Part shown: positions 34,133-40,475 of the stretch, one piece after another
How positions within the stretch are numbered: position 1 is the first letter of the stretch
Layout: each line of letters starts with the position of its first letter
Source of the DNA: a bacterium
GTDB lineage: Bacteria; Chloroflexota; Dormibacteria; Aeolococcales; Bog-877
Assembly: GCA_021827985.1 (NCBI GenBank)
Contig: JAKATL010000022.1
Coordinates: forward strand, 1 to 40,475
DNA length: 40,475 nt
Direction: 5' to 3'
The notes under the pieces: model-generated
Databases searched by the model: none
Told to the model about the DNA's origin: nothing
What the model saw: only the letters and a program-made list of their open reading frames with translations
Position numbers and translations under genes: made by a program

Positions 34133-35308
34133 TCAGCTTCCGCGAGGAAGTCCGAGAATGGTCTCGCCGATAATGTTTCGTTGGACTTCGCTCGTGCCAG
34201 CAAAAATGCTCGCAGCTCGGTAGTAAAGGAAGTCCCGCTGCCAGTCGCCATCCCCAGGATTGTCACGGGCCCCATACCAGAGTGGAGCGGCCGGGCCAAG
34301 GACTGCCAACATGCTGTCGTGGATCGTCTTTGTGCGCTCGCTCCAGAACAGCTTGATCAGTGAGCTCTCCGGGCCAGGATCCTGGCCTCGCTCGAGCCGG
34401 GATAGGGTCCGCCAGTTGTAGAGCTGGAAGATCTTCACGTCGATGAAGGCTTGGGCCACGCGCTGGGCAAGCACCGGGTCGGAGAGTTGGCCGCCCCGGA
34501 TGGCCACCCGGACCAGCTCATCCACCTGCTGGATGTGCTTGACCAGCTGGCGGGGGCTGGTGCCGCGCTCATGGGAAAGGGTGGAGCGGGCGACCGACCA
34601 GCCGTGGTTCTCCTCTCCGATGAGGTTCTCATCGGGGACAAAGACGTGGTCCATGATCACCTCATTGAACTCCGCCTCTCCAGTGATTTGGCGCAAGGGT
34701 CGCACATCCACATCAGGCGAGTGCATGTCAACCACGAGATAGCTGATCCCCTTCTGCTTCGGTGCCCCCGGATCGGTCCTAGCAAGGCACAAGCCCCAAT
34801 CCGCGAACTGCGCGTAGGACGTCCACACCTTGCGCCCCGTGAGTAGCCAGCCCCCATCCACCCGCTGTGCCTTGGTCCTCAGCGATGCCAGGTCGCTGCC
34901 CGCATCCGGCTCGCTGAAGAGCTGACAGAAGAGGTGGTCAGCGCTGAGGATGCCCGGCAGCCAGCGGGCCCTTTGGGACACGGTGCCGTGCCGGAGCAGG
35001 GTGGGACCAGCCATATTGACCCCGATCCGTCCCAGAAGATCGGGGGCGCCAGCGGTGGCAAGCTCCTCCTGGACCAGGTAGTGCTCCGCAGGGCCCGTGC
35101 CTCGGCCCCCGTACTCAGGCGGCCACCAGACCCCGACCCAGCGAGCAGCGGCCAGCCGCCGCTGCCAGTCCCGAAGCCACTCAACCTCCTCACCGAGATC
35201 GGCGAAGTGCGGGACACCCTCCTCAGCGTCCCAAGTGCGATTAGCCACGATCCAAGAGGCGAGCTCGCGGCGTAATGCCTTCTGCTCTGGAGTCCACGAG
35301 AGGTCCAC
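34133..35308 (-). CDS. Acyl-CoA dehydrogenase, IVD-type catalytic Glu (ChsE-like alpha subunit), copy 2
   Basis: A 391-residue dehydrogenase close to the one at 23418. It has FCQLFSEPDAGSDLASLRTK, TGRKVWTSYAQFADWGLCLA and the end SIFAGTSEVQR, where Ala370 occupies the usual Glu position. Glu247 in LSHERGTS is the probable base. GTG at 35308 starts it. On the other side of a 112-bp gap, and divergent, is a gene for the non-catalytic type of subunit (35421). The two together match the N- and C-terminal halves of the fused protein at 8313. It heads the minus operon with hydratase and CoA-transferase. Confidence 0.92.
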   Translation of the reverse strand: MDLSWTPEQKALRRELASWIVANRTWDAEEGVPHFADLGEEVEWLRDWQRRLAAARWVGVWWPPEYGGRGTGPAEHYLVQEELATAGAPDLLGRIGVNMAGPTLLRHGTVSQRARWLPGILSADHLFCQLFSEPDAGSDLASLRTKAQRVDGGWLLTGRKVWTSYAQFADWGLCLARTDPGAPKQKGISYLVVDMHSPDVDVRPLRQITGEAEFNEVIMDHVFVPDENLIGEENHGWSVARSTLSHERGTSPRQLVKHIQQVDELVRVAIRGGQLSDPVLAQRVAQAFIDVKIFQLYNWRTLSRLERGQDPGPESSLIKLFWSERTKTIHDSMLAVLGPAAPLWYGARDNPGDGDWQRDFLYYRAASIFAGTSEVQRNIIGETILGLPRGS

Positions 35309-35362
35309 GCTCAGCTAGCTCGGCTTGGCGGAGGAATTGCGTTTGGAACGAGCATCGTCACT

Positions 35363-35381
35363 ACTATACTTCCCAATTGGG
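35363..35381 (-). promoter_or_regulatory. Minus-strand -10 and palindrome between the divergent dehydrogenase genes
   Basis: On the minus strand TATAGT (35363-35368) is a fair -10 for the gene starting at 35308. A perfect 10-bp palindrome CCCAATTGGG (35372-35381) lies just upstream of it, where a -35/-10 spacer would be. No convincing -35 is seen. Like the operon 1 palindrome it is centred on AATT, but the arms differ. Confidence 0.35.
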
Positions 35382-35420
35382 CCATTGTTTGACATTCGAC
35401 ATGGAGGTCAGTCCAGGCCA

Positions 35421-36440
35421 ATGGACTTCGAGCTAACAGACGAGCAGCTGATGTTGAAGGAGGCCACCAGAGGGATCTTGGCTCGGCTGGCTCCGATGGA
35501 GCGGGTGCGAGAGGTGGCGGCAAGCGAGGAACGTTACGACCCTCAGTTGTGGCGGGCGGCCGCCGAGAACGGCTGGCTCGCCATCCTGCTTCCTCACTCC
35601 CGCGGCGGATTAGGGTTGGACTTCGTCGACCTGGCCGTGGTGGCCGAGAGTGTGGGTCGCTTCGTCGCACCTTCGCCGATCCTGTCCACCGCCCTCGCGG
35701 TGGGCGTCCTGGCGGAGAGCGGGTCGTCAGCCGCGGAGCGCTGGGTCGAAGGCATGGTCGAGGGCCGCATCCGGGGCTGCGTCGGCGTCGTCGGCGATCT
35801 GGTCGTGGATGCTCCCTCCGCTGATGTCGCGCTCCTCGCTGGCGCTGGCTCGGTGACCCTGAGTGAGTTGGGCCAGGCTCGGCCGTCGGCAGAGCCGGTG
35901 ATGGACATCACCCGTTCCGTGTGCTGGCTCAGCCGGGCCGACGGTGAGGCAGTCCTGGGCGGGGAAGAGTTGCAGTCGCTGGTGCTCGACCAGGGCGCGG
36001 TAGCCTACGCTGCGGAAATGCTGGGGGCATCGGAACGTGTCTTGGAACTCAGCACTGAGTACGCCAAGGCGCGGGAGCAGTTCGGGCGCCCGATCGGGTC
36101 TTTCCAGGCAGTCAAGCATCGGCTGGCCGACATGCTGGTGGACGTCGAGGCGATGAGGTCGGCCGCCTACTATGCCGCCTGGGCCATCGCCACTGGGGCG
36201 CCCGACCGTTCCCTCGCAGCGTCGTCGGCCAAGGCCTGGTGTTCTGACGCCAGCAGACATGTGATGGACTCCGCCCTCCAGATCCACGGCGGCATCGGAT
36301 TTACCTGGGAGCACGACCTGCACATTTATCTGAAGAGGGCCCACCTGGACCAGATCCTGTTCGGCGATGCGGCTTTCCACCGTGCTCGAGTTGCCGAGAT
36401 TCTGCGTCAGCGACTCACCACTGGTTCCAGCTTGTGGTAG
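35421..36440 (+). CDS. Acyl-CoA dehydrogenase-like beta subunit (non-catalytic type)
   Basis: A 339-residue short acyl-CoA dehydrogenase homologue. It has the FAD-side motifs REQFGRPIGSFQAVKHR and ALQIHGGIGFTWEHDLHIYL but no GTSE-type C-terminal motif and no candidate Glu at either known position. This is the pattern of the non-catalytic partner in alpha2beta2 dehydrogenases such as the ChsE enzymes. The middle third, where the acyl chain would bind, is short and diverged (residues 95-190). I used ATG at 35421, which gives MDFELTDEQ. Its likely partner is the divergent gene at 34133. The NDP-forming synthetase gene follows after 10 bp. Confidence 0.88.
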   Translation: MDFELTDEQLMLKEATRGILARLAPMERVREVAASEERYDPQLWRAAAENGWLAILLPHSRGGLGLDFVDLAVVAESVGRFVAPSPILSTALAVGVLAESGSSAAERWVEGMVEGRIRGCVGVVGDLVVDAPSADVALLAGAGSVTLSELGQARPSAEPVMDITRSVCWLSRADGEAVLGGEELQSLVLDQGAVAYAAEMLGASERVLELSTEYAKAREQFGRPIGSFQAVKHRLADMLVDVEAMRSAAYYAAWAIATGAPDRSLAASSAKAWCSDASRHVMDSALQIHGGIGFTWEHDLHIYLKRAHLDQILFGDAAFHRARVAEILRQRLTTGSSLW

Positions 36441-36450
36441 CCGTTCAGTA

Positions 36451-38553
36451 GTGTCCACCTCAGGCGGACCAACCGCCAACAGCCTTGCCCTTGACACCAT
36501 CCTGCGCCCGCGCGCAGTGGTGGTGGTCGGTGCAACCGACGATCCGGTCCGGATCGGGGGACGGGTGTTCGCCTATCTCCAGCATGGTTTCGAAGGCCCG
36601 GTCTACGCGGTCAATCCCAGGCGGACGACGGTCCAGGGAGAGCTCGCCTATCCCACCCCACAGGACACTCCCCCTGCGGACCTGGCCGTGATCGCGGTCC
36701 CTGCTGACCAAGCTGCGCAGGCGTTGGAGAGCTGCGGCCTGGCCGGTATTCCCTGGGCAGTGGTTCTGGCGTCGGGATTCAGCGAGGTTGGCGCCGCAGG
36801 GAGGGAGCGCGAAGCGGCCCTGCTCAGCGCCGCCAGAACCGGCGGCGTCCGGCTGATCGGACCCAACAGCGTTGGGCTAGTGAACGTCGCCAATGGAATG
36901 ACAGCCACCTTCGCATCGCGCCTTGCGGTGCTGGACCTCCGCCCCGGGGGAGTTGCCATCGTGACCCAGAGTGGAGCTACCGGATCGGCGCTACTTTCCG
37001 AGATAGACGAGCTGCGGATCCCGTGCAGCGTCTTCTGCCACACCGGAAACGAGGCCGACGTCACGCTCTGGGAGGTCGTGGAGGGGGTGGTGGCGCAGCC
37101 AGAAACGGAATGCGTAGGAGTCTACCTGGAGTCGGTTCGGGACCCCGCCCGCCTCGTGTCGGCCCTGGCTGGCGCGGCCCTGGCGGGCAAGCCGGTGGTG
37201 GTCCTGCGGGCCGGAAGGACGCCAGCTGGTACCAGAGCAGCGACGAGTCACACCGGTGCTATGCTGCGGGAGGACTCGCCGCTGAGCGCCATGATCGAAG
37301 CACTGGGTGCCGTTCAAGTCGACTCTATGTATGAACTGGTCGACACAGTGGCGGCCCTGAGCCGCAGAGTCGTGCCCACAGGGCGCCGACTGGCGGTGGT
37401 CACAGTGTCCGGGGGAGGCGGAGTGATCCAGGCCGACGCCGCGACCGCCGCCGGCTTCCATCTCCCGACGCCTTCGGATCGACTGGGACGTCAGCTTAAG
37501 GGGATGGTTTCCAAGCTGGCCAGCGTCGAGAATCCCTTCGACCTAACCGGGGACCCGATCAACCGCCCTGAGGTCTTGGAAGGGGTGGTACGCACGCTGA
37601 GCACTTCACGCGAGTACGACGTGCTCTCCCTACACCTCTCGGCGGGAGAGCGGGCGGCCGACGCCCTTACCAGGATCGTCGGCTCCAGACACATCGCTGA
37701 CCAACTCCCTCGGGTAGTGACCTGGCAGGCTGCCTCCAGAGAGGTCCGCCGACGGCTCAACGAGTTGGACGTGCCAACCTACGACGATCCCTCCCGGGCC
37801 GTGGCAGCCCTCGGGCGCGTGGTCTCCTGGTACGAAGCCCGTGGGGAAACCATCGCACGGGTTCCGGCGCTGCTCACCCGCATGACCCCTCATGAGGGCC
37901 ATGATTCAGTGCCGCTTGACATGGTCAACTTGGGCACCTGGCTCGCCCGCCGCGGCGTCGCACTTGTCCCCACAGTCTACGTCTCAGATCAACTTGAGGT
38001 GGATGACGCTTGGGCCAAGCTCGGAGACGGGCCAAAGGTCGTCAAGCTGGTTGGAAAGGGTGTCGTCCACCGCACCGACATGGGCGGTATCCGGCTAGGG
38101 GTCACCTCAACGAAGGAGCTGCATGCGGCAGTAGCTGAGATTCTAGCTGCGGGCGCGCGGCACCGGTTGTCAGCGCCCCTGGCCCAGGTACAGCCACAAC
38201 TCAATGGTCAGGTCGAGCTCCTTGTCGGTCTACGCTCGACTACCGACTTCGGGTGGATGTTGGCCCTGGGATTGGGCGGCACCCTGGCCGAGATCATCCG
38301 GGAGGTGAGAGTGCTCCCCGCACCAACCACGGAGACTGACTGCTTAGCGGCTCTCACATCGCTCTTCGACGGAAGGTTGGTCAGTCATCCCCGAGGCATG
38401 GATCCCAGGGCGGCTGAAGTCGCAGCGATGGCCTGCGCACGATTTTCGGAACTGGCTAGGCTTGGCCTCCTCGGAGCCTCTGCGCTCGAGGTTAACCCGC
38501 TCTTGGTCTCGTCGGACTCAGCTCTGGCGGCGGACTGGGTTGCGGTCGGCTGA
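36451..38553 (+). CDS. NDP-forming acyl-CoA synthetase (ACD type), copy 2
   Basis: A 700-residue relative of the protein at 4079. The CoA-binding domain (about 15-110) has PRAVVVVGATDDP. The ligase domain has LIGPNSVGLVN and TQSGATGS, with the likely phosphorylated His267 in AATSHTGAML. The ATP-grasp domain starts near residue 480 and has VVKLVGKGVVHRTDMGGIRL and LEVNPLL. GTG at 36451 gives a normal N-terminus; the longer open frame overlaps the dehydrogenase gene. The gene pair marks the two outer ends of the catabolic cluster, one copy at each end, pointing outwards. Substrate unknown. Confidence 0.9.
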   Translation: MSTSGGPTANSLALDTILRPRAVVVVGATDDPVRIGGRVFAYLQHGFEGPVYAVNPRRTTVQGELAYPTPQDTPPADLAVIAVPADQAAQALESCGLAGIPWAVVLASGFSEVGAAGREREAALLSAARTGGVRLIGPNSVGLVNVANGMTATFASRLAVLDLRPGGVAIVTQSGATGSALLSEIDELRIPCSVFCHTGNEADVTLWEVVEGVVAQPETECVGVYLESVRDPARLVSALAGAALAGKPVVVLRAGRTPAGTRAATSHTGAMLREDSPLSAMIEALGAVQVDSMYELVDTVAALSRRVVPTGRRLAVVTVSGGGGVIQADAATAAGFHLPTPSDRLGRQLKGMVSKLASVENPFDLTGDPINRPEVLEGVVRTLSTSREYDVLSLHLSAGERAADALTRIVGSRHIADQLPRVVTWQAASREVRRRLNELDVPTYDDPSRAVAALGRVVSWYEARGETIARVPALLTRMTPHEGHDSVPLDMVNLGTWLARRGVALVPTVYVSDQLEVDDAWAKLGDGPKVVKLVGKGVVHRTDMGGIRLGVTSTKELHAAVAEILAAGARHRLSAPLAQVQPQLNGQVELLVGLRSTTDFGWMLALGLGGTLAEIIREVRVLPAPTTETDCLAALTSLFDGRLVSHPRGMDPRAAEVAAMACARFSELARLGLLGASALEVNPLLVSSDSALAADWVAVG

Positions 38554-38684
38554 CGCGTACTGACGCGGTCCCCAGCGCGGCCGCAACCCGTGACAGATCC
38601 CGGGACCGTCGCAAGACCAGCCCGAACCGGCCTGGAGCGTCGCCCCTTTGCCCGAGCTCGACCCGATGTCTGCGCCAGGTCCCT

Positions 38685-38721
38685 CCCACCAGGCGCAAGT
38701 GATCCGGGACGGCGGGTGGGG
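38685..38721 (+). repeat. 37-bp direct repeat, right copy
   Basis: Matches 3782-3818 at 34 of 37 positions in the same orientation. It lies between the NDP-forming synthetase gene (ends 38553) and the broken glycosylase gene (ends 38742). The outer bases CCCACC and GGTGGG are complementary, so each copy could fold into a short stem. The 22-bp tandem units next to the left copy are missing here. Confidence 0.75.
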
Positions 38722-38741
38722 GGGCAGTCGGCCACGGGTGA

Positions 38742-39482
38742 TCAGGAGCTGGTGGCTGCCAGCGCCCCTCTGACCTGCGCCAGCTGGGCATCGTTCAGCT
38801 GGCCCTGGAAGGACTTCACCCCGCCGCGGCTGTTGGGGTGGCGGACGGATACCAGAAGGCGCTCCCTCCCCGCCACCTGGACGGGACCCAGCAGGTGGCC
38901 TGCGACATCAAGGTTGAGCTGCTCTTTGAAGGCATACTTGGCCACGGATCCGACAAGAACCACCACCTGGGCCGGGGATGCCGCCAGCACCCTCTCCAGG
39001 TACAGGGTGGCGCAGGAGCGCAGCGCCGACCAAACATGCTGCTCGCCGGTGCTGGAGCAGTGGACCACCTCGGTGAGGGCGTATCCCAGTCCCGGGATGA
39101 CCGGCTGGGGGAGGACCTCTTCAGCCCGGGCCCTGGCCCACTCCCAGTACCGGACCGCCCTGCCCCTCTTGCCCTGGCTGTCCGTGGGGTACACCCCCTC
39201 CTCGACCCCGAACAGCTACCCGCTATCGAAGGCTCCGTCTGCGCAGTCCAGAAGTGCCTCGTCCTCGGAGTCCACGCTGGGTCCGGAGGGGTCGCCGAAT
39301 GCGTCCCATCCCCCAGCCGTGCTGGAGCTGACGAAGAGCAGCGGCGCCTCGGTGAGGTGGCCGACCCAGGGATCGGGCACCCAGTGCCCCTGGTGAGGTC
39401 CTCCCGGACCCACGGCCACCTCGTGGCAGGGGAGGCGGTCCCCGTCCTCCCTAAGGCACGCGGCCAAGATCCGGCAGCGCAT
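38742..39482 (-). pseudogene. Uracil-DNA-glycosylase-like protein, interrupted by an amber codon
   Basis: One minus-strand frame runs from ATG 39482 to the stop at 38742, with a single in-frame TAG at 39216-39218. Before it: VGHLTEAPLLFVSSSTAGG. After it: RGRAVRYWEWARARAEEVLP, GLGYALTEVVHCSSTGEQHV and a closing VSVRHPNSRGG. The order (a strand with FVSS..., ALTEVVHC, then a late HP motif) is that of the uracil-DNA-glycosylase superfamily, in a branch usually annotated only as a family protein. Homology on both sides of the TAG in the same frame points to a nonsense mutation, perhaps from TGG or CAG. GTG at 39491 is an alternative start. The family call is moderate. Confidence 0.6.
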
Positions 39483-39632
39483 GATCTCCACGGCCAGCTC
39501 TCGAGAACTCCCACTGAGGCGACTAGGCGTCCTGGATCCTCCTTTGATCACGCCCCGGAGCCGCCCCACAGGAAGAAGACGGCAGACTGCGGTCGGTGTC
39601 CAACCCCCGACGGCAGCTCCCGAAGCTGGGGT

Positions 39633-39923
39633 TCACGGCTGACAGACCCCGCAATCCTGGGCCTCTCCGCCGCACTCGACCCGTGCGAAGCCGCGCAGCT
39701 CGCCCCGGTGCTCAGCACAGTGCTTGATGAGGTCCTTGGTCCAGAACTGGCCCCGGGCTGGCGACCCGGTGATGGTGGAGCAGGTCGCCCGGTGGAGGAT
39801 GAGGTACTCGGGCGCGGGCTTGCGAGCCGTGTTCAGAACGAACCCTCTAGGGTGCTGGGCGACCCAGGTGAGGTACCCGCGGTCATCGTCCACGAAGGTA
39901 ATCATCCCGTCGCCCATCGGCAT
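39633..39923 (-). CDS. Small conserved hypothetical protein
   Basis: A protein of about 96 residues, probably starting at ATG 39923 (GAGAGC upstream), with ATG 39917 and 39905 as alternatives. It shows FVDDDRGYLTWVAQHPRGFV, then PEYLILHRATCSTITG and a C-terminal CGVC pair. I have seen this GYL.W...HP.G..LN...LHRA.C pattern in small actinobacterial proteins of unknown function. The spaced cysteines (LHRATC, KHC, CGVC) might bind zinc. It is 150 bp ahead of the glycosylase-like gene on the same strand, a possible pair. No function is assigned. Confidence 0.62.
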   Translation of the reverse strand: MPMGDGMITFVDDDRGYLTWVAQHPRGFVLNTARKPAPEYLILHRATCSTITGSPARGQFWTKDLIKHCAEHRGELRGFARVECGGEAQDCGVCQP

Positions 39924-40109
39924 GCTCTCGGCGACGCTCCCGCGTGTCTCCCTCGCGCACACCTTAGCTCGACAGGCGCCGGCAAGCACCGCGAGGTCCG
40001 GTCGCCCACCCTCAGTCCAACCGCCACTTATGCCTCCCCATCGCCGATGCTTGGGCTATCAGTCTCGAGCTGTCGGCTCTAGGTCTTCCAGTATCCCCGC
40101 GGAGCCAGC

Positions 40110-40306
40110 CGGACCGCCGGGCCGAGGTGGTGGGGATCTTCCCCAACTCAGCCTCCCTGCTCCGCCTGGCCACCGCGGTTCTCCAAGAACAGCACGACGA
40201 GTGGCAGGATGGCAAGCGGCACTTCTCCCAAACCTCCTTGTCTAAGCTCCGAGGCGACGGTCAGCAACTCCTCACCAACCCCCTCACCGCCGGGCTCGCT
40301 GCCTGA
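40110..40306 (+). pseudogene. IS256/mutator-family transposase, C-terminal remnant
   Basis: The plus frame ending at TGA 40304-40306 reads RRAEVVGIFPNSASLLRLAT, then VLQEQHDEWQDGKRHFSQ. This is the well-known end of IS256-type transposases (RR.dVVGIFPN..S..RL...L.EQ.DEW...RRY.S). Upstream of about 40110 the match stops, so the catalytic part is gone. A short CCACCACTCGAAGGGACTTG at 40337-40356 downstream looks like the right inverted end of such an element. Confidence 0.78.
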
Positions 40307-40396
40307 TGAACTGCCCCCAGTCCCTCTCCCAAATTTCCACCACTCGAAGGGACTTGATGGGATGAAAGCGGAGGGGTCTCCACTCCCCGAGGCTTT

Positions 40397-40417
40397 CCCG
40401 AGTGGGCGACACTCGGG
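40397..40417 (+). other. Perfect hairpin ahead of the last gene
   Basis: CCCGAGTG (40397-40404), a 5-base loop GGCGA and CACTCGGG (40410-40417) form a perfect 8-bp stem. It lies 34 bases before the ATG at 40452 and has no T run after it, so a leader structure or protein-binding site is more likely than a terminator. Confidence 0.5.
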
Positions 40418-40451
40418 GTGTTGTACCAACCCCAAGGAGGGAGACCCCCAA

Positions 40452-40475
40452 ATGACCCACCCAGAGTACATCGGA
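40452..40475 (+). CDS. Start of a gene that leaves the window
   Basis: ATG at 40452 is preceded by AAGGAGGGAGACCCCCAA, a strong ribosome site, and reads MTHPEYIG to the edge. Eight residues are too few for a family call. Its place just past an IS256 end leaves open whether it belongs to another mobile element. Confidence 0.45.

Noticed and set aside
35389..35394. Perfect TTGACA as the -35 for the gene at 35421
   Set aside because: At 16-18 bases downstream there is no A/T-rich -10; the sequence there is GC-rich.
38567..38610. CGGTCCC/GGGACCG inverted repeat as terminator of the synthetase gene
   Set aside because: The loop is nearly 30 bases and no T run follows.
3197..39218. Two interrupted genes both broken by TAG, as a sign of amber recoding
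   Set aside because: Several intact genes end in TAG here (1338, 25432, livF at 25429, 36440), and one of the broken genes is an IS remnant with other damage. Ordinary nonsense mutation is simpler.

Overview
The window reads as high-GC actinobacterial chromosome. Three things point there: strongly GC-biased third codon positions, frequent GTG and TTG starts with 4-base stop/start overlaps, and two luciferase-like oxidoreductases of the F420-using class. I cannot place it more finely from sequence alone; an uncultured actinobacterium is the best guess. Most of the window (about 4.08-38.55 kb) is one densely packed acyl-CoA catabolic cluster. Mobile-element debris lies on both sides.

Left edge (1-4.08 kb): an orphan protein with a possible PD-(D/E)XK nuclease core, then a complete IS66-family element (1556-3114, 8-bp target duplication) inserted into an older, already broken IS630-type transposase. 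Next come a frameshifted excisionase-type DNA-binding protein and a short array of 22-bp repeats. A 37-bp sequence at 3782-3818 recurs at 38685-38721 in the same orientation, so this repeat brackets the catabolic cluster.

Catabolic cluster: Operon 1 (minus strand, 14738 to 4079) encodes an acyl-CoA dehydrogenase, an AMP-forming acyl-CoA ligase, a flavin/F420-type PPOX protein, an SDR dehydrogenase, a double-length acyl-CoA dehydrogenase, a DUF35 zinc-ribbon/OB protein, a Cys-less thiolase-fold protein, a MaoC hydratase and an NDP-forming acyl-CoA synthetase. Transcribed away from it are an enoyl-CoA hydratase and an LLM oxidoreductase (14869-16699). Operon 2 (minus, 20171 to 16715) has a MaoC protein, a second ligase and a double-hotdog MaoC protein. 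It is divergent from a GntR/FCD regulator that heads a plus-strand operon of CoA-transferase, two acyl-CoA dehydrogenases and a second LLM oxidoreductase (20245-25432). A branched-chain-amino-acid-type ABC importer follows (30328 to 25429), with permease and ATPase fused in one polypeptide. A third ligase, a second CoA-transferase, a second enoyl-CoA hydratase, a split pair of acyl-CoA dehydrogenase subunits and a second NDP-forming synthetase complete the set (30495-38553).

Taken together the genes describe uptake of a carboxylic acid, CoA activation by several routes, alpha/beta dehydrogenation, hydration, and oxidation or retro-aldol cleavage. The thiolase-fold + DUF35 + MaoC trio and the fused double dehydrogenase recall the enzymes that shorten steroid side chains in mycobacteria and rhodococci. 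No steroid-ring genes are present, so the substrate is an inference: a bulky, branched or alicyclic acid is the most economical reading.

Right edge (38.55-40.475 kb): a uracil-DNA-glycosylase-like gene interrupted by an in-frame amber codon, a small conserved hypothetical protein, the C-terminal tail of an IS256/mutator transposase, a perfect hairpin, and the first codons of a gene that leaves the window. No tRNA, rRNA or CRISPR array was seen.
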